In this document: piece by piece, positions 1 to 8,002 of the stretch
Numbering within the stretch: position 1 is the stretch's first letter
Layout of the letters: each line of letters starts with the position of its first letter
NCBI GenBank assembly: GCA_018824205.1
Contig: JAHJGX010000071.1
Span: 1 to 41,024, forward strand
Reading direction: 5' to 3'
Length of the DNA stretch: 41,024 nucleotides
DNA from: a bacterium
GTDB lineage: Bacteria; Fidelibacterota; UBA2242
Position numbers and translations under genes: made by a program
The notes under the pieces: generated by a model
Database searches by the model: none
Told to the model about the DNA's origin: nothing
Seen by the model: the letters and a program-made list of their open reading frames with translations, nothing else

Positions 1-1376
1 CCGCTTTCATCATTGGCATTGCCGTTGAAGGGATAATATGCAACCAGACTAGATGGTTCCGAATCCTTCACACAACGAATTGAAAAACCATACGTCTTAC
101 CGAGATTACTCCGGTTAATACCGAAACTATCGTAGTACAACGCATGGCGCCATGCGTTAGTACTATTATCTTTTGATGCCGACCATAAGTCGGCATTAAG
201 CAACATCTTCTCGAAACCACCATCGAAACCACGACGGTAACCCGCGGGTAATGCAGTAAAGCCATATTCATCAGTACCGTTGCCATTGTCATGCCAGCTA
301 CTAGTAGATTTTAGTTTTGTTCCAGCATTACTTCCGAGATAATCTGCTAATTCTGTCCACTCTTCATCTGTCGGTACATGCCAACCCTCAGGAGCAATAT
401 TTCGACTGTCATCTACTGCATACCAGTTATAAAGAGCACCATAAGTATTACTATCGTTGTTATCATAAAAACAGTAGGCACCTTCAGTTGTTGAAGACCA
501 TACGGTGCTATTCGGGACTTTTGAAATGGCATTACCGTTCCGATAATGGGTGACTTTGAGATTTTCTGCCATCCACCATTGGTTTCCAATTTTTACTGTT
601 TGATAGGTATTATCATCTATATCAGTAACCGTCCCTGTCTCGTAAAGTGGCCATCCACCCTCATGATAAAGAGAATCTATCTCTGATTCAGTCAAAGCTC
701 GATTATAAACTCGTACATCATCAATTATCCCATGGAACTGATAGCTTCCACCAACACGCTTTCCAATAGTCAATCCTCCAACTTCAGAAATATTCCCATT
801 TGAAAATTCCTGGCTTTCAACTTTTTGTCCATTGAAATAAGCAGATAGAGTATTTCCATCGTATGTATAGCCAATAAATAACCATTTATCAATTGCCACG
901 GATGGGTTATCGAAAAATAAGCTTGTATAACCGCTAGCACAATTAATCTGTGAAACAAAGATAGTATCTACATTAAAGTGCAGAATTTCCTGACAGTCAG
1001 AAGGTGAGGCAAATTTTGAAGCGCTTATAACGCTCCCACCAGTATTCAAAGATTGTATATTTGCCCACGCAAAAAAGGATACCGCAGGTAAATTGTGAAC
1101 CATTCCATCCACTAAATAGACATAATCATCTACTCCATCAAAACTATATGAACTATTTTCATTCCCAAACCTATCGGTTGTTAAGGTAGCACCATTCACA
1201 GTTCCATTATTTCCGTTTCCACTCTCGTCATTGGAATTGCCGTCAAATGGGTAATATGCAATTAATCCATCATCAATTATTATCGAATTTCCAGTCAGGT
1301 CTCGTCCACTTGTAGTTTGGTTCACAATAAGAATGTAAAAAATGGTTGTCGCCACGAATAAAAATGTTTTTCTCAT
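1..1376 (-). CDS. Secreted LamG (concanavalin-like) + FISUMP (Fib_succ_major paralogous domain) protein, C-terminus truncated by window edge
   Basis: Manual translation of the minus strand from ATG at 1376 stays open to the window edge: MRKTFLFVATTIFYILIV (signal peptide), LIAYYPFDGNSNDESGNGNNGTVNGA...IIDDVRVYNRALTESEI (LamG), then YQTVKIGNQWWMAENLKVTHYRNG...GALYNWYAV...GWHVPTDEEWTELADYLG...GYRRG...WSASKD...SIRCVKD (FISUMP), then a second LamG start LVAYYPFNGNANDESG. Absent from the ORF track because it has no stop inside the window. Confidence 0.88.
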   Translation of the reverse strand, partial: MRKTFLFVATTIFYILIVNQTTSGRDLTGNSIIIDDGLIAYYPFDGNSNDESGNGNNGTVNGATLTTDRFGNENSSYSFDGVDDYVYLVDGMVHNLPAVSFFAWANIQSLNTGGSVISASKFASPSDCQEILHFNVDTIFVSQINCASGYTSLFFDNPSVAIDKWLFIGYTYDGNTLSAYFNGQKVESQEFSNGNISEVGGLTIGKRVGGSYQFHGIIDDVRVYNRALTESEIDSLYHEGGWPLYETGTVTDIDDNTYQTVKIGNQWWMAENLKVTHYRNGNAISKVPNSTVWSSTTEGAYCFYDNNDSNTYGALYNWYAVDDSRNIAPEGWHVPTDEEWTELADYLGSNAGTKLKSTSSWHDNGNGTDEYGFTALPAGYRRGFDGGFEKMLLNADLWSASKDNSTNAWRHALYYDSFGINRSNLGKTYGFSIRCVKDSEPSSLVAYYPFNGNANDES

Positions 1377-1414
1377 TCTACACCTCTCTTTAGTTTATTC
1401 ATATCAATATTTCG

Positions 1415-1480
1415 CTATTTCACATTTCCATCTTCCAGCCGCATCAGGAACTTGGCCGTCCTGCGATCTGCAAACCACCA
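1415..1480 (-). pseudogene. 3'-terminal fragment (21 codons + stop) of a second holin-like gene
   Basis: Minus strand reads TGG TGG TTT GCA GAT CGC AGG ACG GCC AAG TTC CTG ATG CGG CTG GAA GAT GGA AAT GTG AAA TAG = WWFADRRTAKFLMRLEDGNVK*, the same peptide as the C-terminus of the CDS at 1773-2381. Confidence 0.8.
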
Positions 1481-1772
1481 ATGCCTGCGGCATAAATCTC
1501 AAGCACCAAATTCCAAATACCAAATAATATCCCCCATCAGGGGCTCCCGGTGGAGCAATATCTAAATCTCAATGATCCAAACCACCTATGGTCGGATTTT
1601 ACTCGTTTGGGATTTGCTCCAAAGGAGTCCCTTCGGGAAATTTCGGTGATTGTCTCACCAGAGACTCCTGTTGGAGGGATTTGCCTGCCCGATCTGCGAC
1701 AGCAGGCGGGTTTGTCCGCTCGGACGAATGTCCATTCGGACGGGGAATTTGTCATTTTGGATTTGAGATTTT

Positions 1773-2381
1773 TCACTGTTTCACATTCCCATCCTCTAAA
1801 CGCATCAGGAATTTGGCCGTCCTGCGATCCGCAAACCACCAACTGACACAGGATACCGTCAGGTAGACCATGATGGTGATGATCTTATCAAAAAGCGCGT
1901 AGGCCTGAGTCGTTTCAAGCGGTGTTGTCTCACTGGTTTGCTGCAATGTTTGCCAGGCCACGATGGTGATCCAGGTGGAGACGCCCATCAGGTAATAGGT
2001 GATCGCCGGCCGGGCCAGATGTTTCAGAAAATCCACAATCCCAAACAGGAATGAGAGGATAGCGCCGATCCAGGAAGTCCAGGGGCTTTCCATCAGTTTG
2101 TTCATGTAGGAACTGTCAAAGAGCGGTTTCTCCGCCTGCCCGTAGGAAGCTTTCAGGGCATCCACTTCAGCCAGTGAGATTTTACCCTCTGTTTCTGCTG
2201 TTGTTACTTTGACCTGCATTTCGGCTTCCAGCCGGATGGTCTGCATGTCCAAATCCGCCATCTTGGCAGCGTGATCGTTCTTCAGTTTCTGCATTTTAAA
2301 ATTCGTGAATGAGGTCAGGGCGTTGCCGATCAGTCCGGTCAGTCCGCCGCCAAGGATCGATGCTAAAATGTTTGCAGCCAT
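1773..2381 (-). CDS. Phage holin-like / 3TM membrane protein
   Basis: 202 aa ORF, N-terminal Gly/Ala-rich helix (MAANILASILGGGLTGLIGNALTSF), coiled coil, then several TM segments; AGGAGG SD just upstream of ATG; adjacent to a DUF5675 gene. Confidence 0.65.
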   Translation of the reverse strand: MAANILASILGGGLTGLIGNALTSFTNFKMQKLKNDHAAKMADLDMQTIRLEAEMQVKVTTAETEGKISLAEVDALKASYGQAEKPLFDSSYMNKLMESPWTSWIGAILSFLFGIVDFLKHLARPAITYYLMGVSTWITIVAWQTLQQTSETTPLETTQAYALFDKIITIMVYLTVSCVSWWFADRRTAKFLMRLEDGNVKQ

Positions 2382-2394
2382 AATGCCTCCTTCT

Positions 2395-2430
2395 CTCAGC
2401 CTCCCGGAGGTTTGAAACTTCCGGGAGGTT
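2395..2430. promoter_or_regulatory. Hairpin between the DUF5675 and holin-like genes
   Basis: CCTCCCGGA (2400-2408) and TCCGGGAGG (2420-2428) form a perfect 9-bp stem. Confidence 0.5.
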
Positions 2431-2431
2431 T

Positions 2432-2911
2432 TTATGCTTCCGCAATTGTATCCAGTATCTTCAGTTGAAAAGACTGTCCCTGAAACAGGTTTTGAAACGT
2501 TGTAATGGACGGCCGTGAACAGAGCACCGCCCGCTGTCCCTGCAGGATTCCGGTATATTTGCCAAGCAATATGCAGCCATTGGTGTGAGTTTTCAGTCCT
2601 TTGGAAACGACACCCGCCCAGTTGCCGGAATGAATCAGGATAAAGGAACGGTCGGGAACCTCTGTTATCCAGTAGACCCGTCCGTATTTTTGTGAGATGC
2701 GGATTTGAACAGTATAAGTTCCTGAGGGAATACAGGAAATATTTCGTTGATTATTTTGCCAGGGAAGTTCCAGACTGTAACAATGAAAATTCCGAGAGAT
2801 CATAAGCCCCTCGGTCCCGTGATCGGAATGTCTCAATCGTATCAATGTCGCTCGATTCGAGCCGGCAGAAATTCCTTCGTCAGACATGCTTACTATCCCT
2901 TCAATAAGCAA
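2432..2911 (-). CDS. DUF5675 family protein (phage lysis-associated)
   Basis: Motifs ...CYSLELPWQNNQRNISCIPSGTYTVQIR...VPDRSFILIHSGNWAGVVSKGLKTHTNGCILLGK resemble DUF5675; true start may be the internal Met (MSDEGIS). Confidence 0.65.
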   Translation of the reverse strand: MLIEGIVSMSDEGISAGSNRATLIRLRHSDHGTEGLMISRNFHCYSLELPWQNNQRNISCIPSGTYTVQIRISQKYGRVYWITEVPDRSFILIHSGNWAGVVSKGLKTHTNGCILLGKYTGILQGQRAVLCSRPSITTFQNLFQGQSFQLKILDTIAEA

Positions 2912-3079
2912 ATGTTATCTTCTGTCTGTCAAATTATAGTAAGTAAAAACCGGGCGATTTAGACTTACCGCTTCTCCCACCAAAGAACGCATTAACATTA
3001 GTTCAATAAATCGGAAATGTCAAGGTTTTTCATTTAGTGATGTTATAAAATGAAAATCATTTATTCGAATTAAACACGT

Positions 3080-3103
3080 AGAGACGTTGCATGCAACGTC
3101 TCT
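3080..3103. repeat. 24-bp perfect palindrome AGAGACGTTGCATGCAACGTCTCT
   Basis: Read directly; located just downstream of the TonB receptor stop and followed on + strand by a T run. Confidence 0.9.
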
Positions 3104-3118
3104 GCACATGTTTTTTTA

Positions 3119-5452
3119 TTAAAGCTTAACCGATACCGAGACAAACACATTCCGGGTTGCGCCGGGCCAGTAATAGGCCCAATAGCCGTCCCATTCATAA
3201 CCGTATCCGAATGTTGAATACAGAGTATCGAAGATATTGTTCACTTTCACGCTCAGTTCCAGATGCCGAAAACTGATTCGAAAACCGCCGTCATAAAGCC
3301 AGTAATCCGGATTGGCGCCAATATTTTCATTATCAATGGTCTGTTTGCCAACATAGCGTGATGTCAGAAAAACAGAGAGATGGTTCACTGGCTTGACGGT
3401 CAAACTGCCATTAAAAAGAACACACGGCACATTGGGAATGGTATTTCCTTTTAAATCGCCAGTACTGAAAATATGTTCGCCAATGCTGCTATTCAGGTTC
3501 AATGACCAGTATTTTGAAGCTTGATAGCCGAACTCAATTTCAAGTCCCTGATGCAGTGTTTTCCCGGCCTGGTAATAATCGTACTCTCCCTCCTGTTCAA
3601 TATCGATATTCTTCAGCTGTTCATTTTTATAATTGATCCGGTAAAGATTCAGATCGATTTCAAGTTGCCGGATTCTATATCTGCCTCCTAATTCATAATC
3701 ATGAATTAATTCAGCCGAGGCTTTTTGGGGAGCATTCCATACATCGTCGGCTTCAATAATCTGGTCATCGGCCGGTTCCCGCTGGGCTTTACCGTAATTG
3801 GCAAAGACAAACAATTCATCAGAGAACGAATAAATCGCCCCCAGGCGCGGATTCAGAAAATTCCATTTTGCATCCAATTGATATCCGACAGCATGTCCGA
3901 TTTTCTTCTGATCCATATTCCAGTGAATGTATTGATATTGCAAATCGGCAATCAGTTTCAATTTTTTCAGCGGTTCGAAAGCAAAGTGTGCGAAACCGGT
4001 AGTGATTAGTTTTTCACCAATATAGTTATAATATTGATACCAGTCTTCGGAAATTAGAGACGATAAATCAGGATCTGAGAAATCGGCGATTTCCCCAAAA
4101 TGGTCGCCGGTGTAAGAACGAATCTCGCCACCGATATCAAGACGATATTTATCACGGATATAAGTTAGTGTCGGAATAATTCCAAAATAGTTATTGACGA
4201 TCCATTTCCTTCGCAAAAGGTCAGTTTTCATCTCCATTTCCAGAGAATCGGAATATTGATCATTAACATCCAGATTATAGGAGTAAATATCACATCCTTC
4301 TTTAAATACTTCGTAATATCCGCTTCCCTTTACTAAATAAGCAACATTACAGAAGTGAAGACGATCGCTGATCCGCCATGAGCTGTTCAGTGAATAAACT
4401 TGTTGTAAGAAGTCATCAAGGTAAGATTGATAGCCTGCCCGCCGCTTTTCACGGTCATCAATATTATCGGCAGAAACGCCGTCCCACATCAGATGACTGT
4501 TCTCATAGCCGACTAATGCTCTGAATTGATGCGTAAAGTTTTTACCGTCATATTCGACCCCAAAGGCTCCTGATTTTTGGACGGTATCATGAAAATCCCG
4601 ATAGCCTTCGGATTTAATTTGTGAAAGCCTTGCCGACATTTTTACTCTCTTATCGAAAAGCGCTCCACTAGTGGCTTTTAGATGGATTTTAGACGTATTG
4701 TACGAACCCGCACCCACATTCAGCGACAATTCCGGTTTATCGGACCCAATCGATGTAATCACATTTACCGATCCTCCAAAAGCCGAAGTGCCATAAAGGC
4801 TGTTCCCAATGCCGCGCTGTATCTGAACATCTTCGGCATCACTAAGAACATCGCCATGATCAACCCAATAAACCTGATGACTTTCATTATCATTCAAAGG
4901 CACATTATTCATCATCACCGCAATGCGGCTCTGATCAAAACCCCGAATCTGGATATAGGAATATCCGGTCCCATTGCCGCTTTCACTGTAGGAATAAACA
5001 CCCGGTTCCATCGCCAGAATCATAGGAACATCTTCAACCGTATAACGAGCTTTAATCTCTTCATTAGACAATGTCGAAAAAGCCACCGGGGATTTGCCTT
5101 TAACGGCTCTAGTTGCCGTCACAAAAACCTCTTCACCTGCTATAACTTCAGCCCTTAGATAGATATTACCAATAGAACTATTATAAACTATAAAGGAAGT
5201 ATCCCGAAAAGCAATGTGAGATATGGTTACTTTAACCGGTAATTTTTCAGATTTAACTTGAAAATCGCCTGTCTCGCCGGAATAGGTTCCCTCGCCGGTT
5301 GTCAGTAAAATATTGGCATATTCCACCGGTTTGCCGGTTTCAATGGACAGTAATTTTCCGCTGATTACATAATCTGTGGCAAAAACTGATTTAAAAATGA
5401 AAAACGGGAAAAGAAAAATTAAGAAAAACGTTAGAAATGATTTGTGATTCAT
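3119..5452 (-). CDS. TonB-dependent outer-membrane receptor with N-terminal carboxypeptidase-regulatory-like domain; predicted thiamin/precursor receptor
   Basis: 777 aa: signal peptide, CarboxypepD_reg-like start (YVISGKLLSIETGKPVEYANILL), plug (VPMILAMEPGVYSYSESGNGTGYSYIQIRGFDQSRIAVMMNNVPLND), beta barrel ending in aromatic-rich terminus; TPP riboswitch immediately upstream. Confidence 0.9.
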   Translation of the reverse strand: MNHKSFLTFFLIFLFPFFIFKSVFATDYVISGKLLSIETGKPVEYANILLTTGEGTYSGETGDFQVKSEKLPVKVTISHIAFRDTSFIVYNSSIGNIYLRAEVIAGEEVFVTATRAVKGKSPVAFSTLSNEEIKARYTVEDVPMILAMEPGVYSYSESGNGTGYSYIQIRGFDQSRIAVMMNNVPLNDNESHQVYWVDHGDVLSDAEDVQIQRGIGNSLYGTSAFGGSVNVITSIGSDKPELSLNVGAGSYNTSKIHLKATSGALFDKRVKMSARLSQIKSEGYRDFHDTVQKSGAFGVEYDGKNFTHQFRALVGYENSHLMWDGVSADNIDDREKRRAGYQSYLDDFLQQVYSLNSSWRISDRLHFCNVAYLVKGSGYYEVFKEGCDIYSYNLDVNDQYSDSLEMEMKTDLLRRKWIVNNYFGIIPTLTYIRDKYRLDIGGEIRSYTGDHFGEIADFSDPDLSSLISEDWYQYYNYIGEKLITTGFAHFAFEPLKKLKLIADLQYQYIHWNMDQKKIGHAVGYQLDAKWNFLNPRLGAIYSFSDELFVFANYGKAQREPADDQIIEADDVWNAPQKASAELIHDYELGGRYRIRQLEIDLNLYRINYKNEQLKNIDIEQEGEYDYYQAGKTLHQGLEIEFGYQASKYWSLNLNSSIGEHIFSTGDLKGNTIPNVPCVLFNGSLTVKPVNHLSVFLTSRYVGKQTIDNENIGANPDYWLYDGGFRISFRHLELSVKVNNIFDTLYSTFGYGYEWDGYWAYYWPGATRNVFVSVSVKL

Positions 5453-5457
5453 AGCAA

Positions 5458-5537
5458 TCTCCCTTCGCTGGCATTATCCAGATCAGGTTCATAGGGTATT
5501 TTCTCAGCCTTTCATATGTTAGTGAAAAGCACCCCCC
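5458..5537 (-). promoter_or_regulatory. TPP (THI-box) riboswitch
   Basis: Reverse complement GGGGGTGCTTTTCACTAACATATGAAAGGCTGAGAAAATACCCTATGAACCTGATCTGGATAATGCCAGCGAAGGGA contains the hallmark CTGAGA, ACCCT and GAACCTGATCTGGATAATGCCAGCGAAGGGA segments. Confidence 0.96.
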
Positions 5538-5619
5538 AGAACTTCAGTTTTAAAATATCACGGTTCTAATTTAATAACTATTCATTACTAAAATCAAATA
5601 GTATTAAAAAGAATATTAG

Positions 5620-5712
5620 CGGGAACGCCTGGGAGTCGAACCCAGCTTCCCGATTGTGTCGGGAACAGCGATTTTGAAGACCGTGGCACCCACCGGGGTT
5701 GCAATCATTCCC
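5620..5712 (-). tRNA. selC: tRNA-Sec (anticodon TCA)
   Basis: Minus strand GGGAATGATTGCAACCCCGGTGGGTGCCACGGTCTTCAAAATCGCTGTTCCCGACACAATCGGGAAGCTGGGTTCGACTCCCAGGCGTTCCCG: CTTCAAA anticodon loop, 7-bp variable arm (TTCCCGA/TCGGGAA), CTGGG-TTCGACT-CCCAG T arm, extended acceptor GGGAATG/GCGTTCCC; CCA not encoded. Confidence 0.87.
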
Positions 5713-6532
5713 ATGAATTCCTCTTAATCACGATAAAATCAATTTTATGGAGCGCTTTCAACCGATCACCGGCAGCTTTGGCTTCTTCCTGAGAATTGTA
5801 GTTTCCAACCCGCACAGATAGCAGATCCGTGTTACTGCCTTTAATTTTCTGAACATAGGGTTCATAACCATAAGATTGAAGACGATTTTTTAGAGCCAGC
5901 GCATTCTGCGAATTTCCGAAAGCACCAACCTGCAAGGCCCACTTTGGTTCAGAAATAGTTCGTTCAACCGGTTTTGGTTCCGGAGCCTGTTTAACATTTT
6001 CCATCGGTTTATCATCTGTTACATAAACCGGGGCGGACTGATAGTTTTTAAAAGGTAGTTTCATATCCGGATATCGTTTCAGATAGTAAGAATAGTAGTA
6101 ATCAACAGAATCTTTTTTATTCAAAACGTTAAAACTGCTCAGCAGCATATAAACACAATTTCCGATATTTTCACTATCCGGATATTTGGAAATTAACTGT
6201 TTTGAATAATCTATGGTTCTATTATAAAGCCCCTTGGTGTATAGATATTCAATGATTCTTGTCAAGGCATCGTCCGCCCGGCCACTGTTCGGATACTGGC
6301 TCATGACATCTTTGTAAATTAAAAGAGCCTTATCGCCTTCAGGTTCGACTAATGCTGAGAGATACAGGACATCCGGATTATTGGGATATTTTCGCATCAA
6401 ATTCGGGATAGCCGATCTAACCTGATCAACTTCATCCTGTTCGATATATTCAAAATATCGATTAAGATCCTGGGTAAAAATCAGGACCGGGAAAAAGAAG
6501 AGCACTACCATAAAAAGTCGTTTCATTATCAT
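5705..6532 (-). CDS. TPR-repeat/SPOR-domain secreted protein
   Basis: MIMKRLFMVVLFFFPVLIFTQ signal; TPR-like repeats; C-terminal SPOR-like WALQVGAFGNSQNALALKNRLQSYGYEPYVQ...LSVRVGNYNSQEEAKAAGDRL. Start overlaps the upstream stop (ATGA). Confidence 0.8.
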   Translation of the reverse strand: MIMKRLFMVVLFFFPVLIFTQDLNRYFEYIEQDEVDQVRSAIPNLMRKYPNNPDVLYLSALVEPEGDKALLIYKDVMSQYPNSGRADDALTRIIEYLYTKGLYNRTIDYSKQLISKYPDSENIGNCVYMLLSSFNVLNKKDSVDYYYSYYLKRYPDMKLPFKNYQSAPVYVTDDKPMENVKQAPEPKPVERTISEPKWALQVGAFGNSQNALALKNRLQSYGYEPYVQKIKGSNTDLLSVRVGNYNSQEEAKAAGDRLKALHKIDFIVIKRNSWE

Positions 6533-7668
6533 TCCAAAAATGAATCCTCGATTCCGCAAACAGGACAAATCCAAAGCGCTTCATTGGCGATATGTCCGCA
6601 ATTGGAACAACGGACTTCATTAATGGAATCAAACCGATTTACTATATCCGTCAGCACGTCACCGGCCTCCCGGTCACGTTTGAGGGCAATTAACAACTTA
6701 CAGTAGGCGATTTTCGCTATCACCGAGCTTGGGTTGGTTTCGATCAAATCACTGATCAGATCCGACGCCCTGGATAAGTCTCCTTTGCGTTCATAAAAAC
6801 TTGCCAACGCGGTTATTGTGCGAACATCGTTTGGTTCATTTTTCAATATTTTCAGATAAAAATCTTCAATATTTCCAAAATTACCGTAATTAAACAGTAC
6901 TTTTTGAAGTTGAGGAAAAATCAGCCATGCTTTCCTGGGAGCAATTTCAGCAAATTTTTCCCACCACCCCACGGCGTCGGCATCCCGTTTTTCTTTTAAA
7001 TATGACTCTGCTATGTAATAGTAACTCGCCTCACAGCGGGAGTCGATTCGAATCGCTTTCCGAAAAATCAGACGAGCATCATGAAACGCTTGGTTATCAA
7101 ATTTTTCAAGGCCTTCCTGCACTTTGTAAATAGCCATGGCCCGCTTATTGTCTTCTTTTCGGATATGAAGAACTCTTTCCATGTATTCCGATGCTTTATT
7201 CCATTTTTTCAGATCCCGGTATAAGTGCCATATTTTTTCCAAAGCCCAAATGTTTTTCTTTTCCACATCCAGTATGTTCAGCGCAACAGATAATGCAATC
7301 CCCTTCTCATTAAGGTCAACATAATCCAGTACCAGGTTGCGCATAATTTCCAGTTTCTGGAGTTTGTTTATGTTCTGACGATAAAGTAAGGCCTGATGCA
7401 CCTTCACAGCGGGTTTTAATTTTCCGGTTTTACGGAGAATATTTCCTAAATTAATATACGCGTCAATATGGCTGGTGTCTTTCTCAATGATCGATTTCAG
7501 TTCCTTGATAGCGATGTCGTACTCGCCCTGCAGAATGTGGTTCAAAGCCTGTGAATAGAGCGATGTTTTTGGCTTTGTCTCCGATTTCCTCCGCCCAATA
7601 ATGGTCCCAAATACCATTATTAAGATTACAACAAATACAAACGCCAGAATGATTTCAAATGTTGTCAT
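6529..7668 (-). CDS. LapB/YciM-like TPR protein with C-terminal rubredoxin-like zinc knuckle
   Basis: N-terminal TM anchor, TPRs, C-terminal RCSNCGHIANEALWICPVCG; adjacent to LapA-like gene. Confidence 0.75.
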   Translation of the reverse strand: MTTFEIILAFVFVVILIMVFGTIIGRRKSETKPKTSLYSQALNHILQGEYDIAIKELKSIIEKDTSHIDAYINLGNILRKTGKLKPAVKVHQALLYRQNINKLQKLEIMRNLVLDYVDLNEKGIALSVALNILDVEKKNIWALEKIWHLYRDLKKWNKASEYMERVLHIRKEDNKRAMAIYKVQEGLEKFDNQAFHDARLIFRKAIRIDSRCEASYYYIAESYLKEKRDADAVGWWEKFAEIAPRKAWLIFPQLQKVLFNYGNFGNIEDFYLKILKNEPNDVRTITALASFYERKGDLSRASDLISDLIETNPSSVIAKIAYCKLLIALKRDREAGDVLTDIVNRFDSINEVRCSNCGHIANEALWICPVCGIEDSFLE

Positions 7669-7686
7669 TTATAATCCTTTATTCGA

Positions 7687-7995
7687 TTATTCTTTTATCT
7701 CAACCTCTTCAAGGTCCTTATTGCGCAATAGATCAATCTCTTTTTTTAGCTTTTTATATTCACTGTTTAAGACGCGCACTATCTTCTTTTGTTCCAAAAT
7801 CTGAAACCCGGCAATCAGGTAGCCAATCAAAAATCCGAAAACCAATGATAGTAACAACACGACGATCATTTCAGTACTGAACGCATAGTTACTACTGAAG
7901 AATTTCAAGGTAATCTTCTGACCCACATTCTGAATTACAAACACCAGTAAAATCAGAACAACTAAAACTAGCCCAAGCAACTTTAAATATTTCAT
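7687..7995 (-). CDS. LapA domain (DUF1049) small membrane protein
   Basis: MKYLKLLGLVLVVLILLVFVIQN...VTLKFF-like, second TM and basic coiled-coil tail; start taken at internal Met (MKYLK). Confidence 0.7.
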   Translation of the reverse strand: MKYLKLLGLVLVVLILLVFVIQNVGQKITLKFFSSNYAFSTEMIVVLLLSLVFGFLIGYLIAGFQILEQKKIVRVLNSEYKKLKKEIDLLRNKDLEEVEIKE

Positions 7996-8002
7996 AACAA
8001 CC

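Noticed and set aside
1537-1866. Overlapping ORFs on both strands (98, 92, 101 aa) in the spacer
   Set aside because: Low-complexity hairpin-rich sequence, mutually overlapping in several frames, no family signal or RBS.
4682-5158. 158 aa plus-strand ORF antisense to the TonB receptor
   Set aside because: Antisense shadow of a well-supported CDS; same for other antisense ORFs in groEL, rnf and nuo-like genes.
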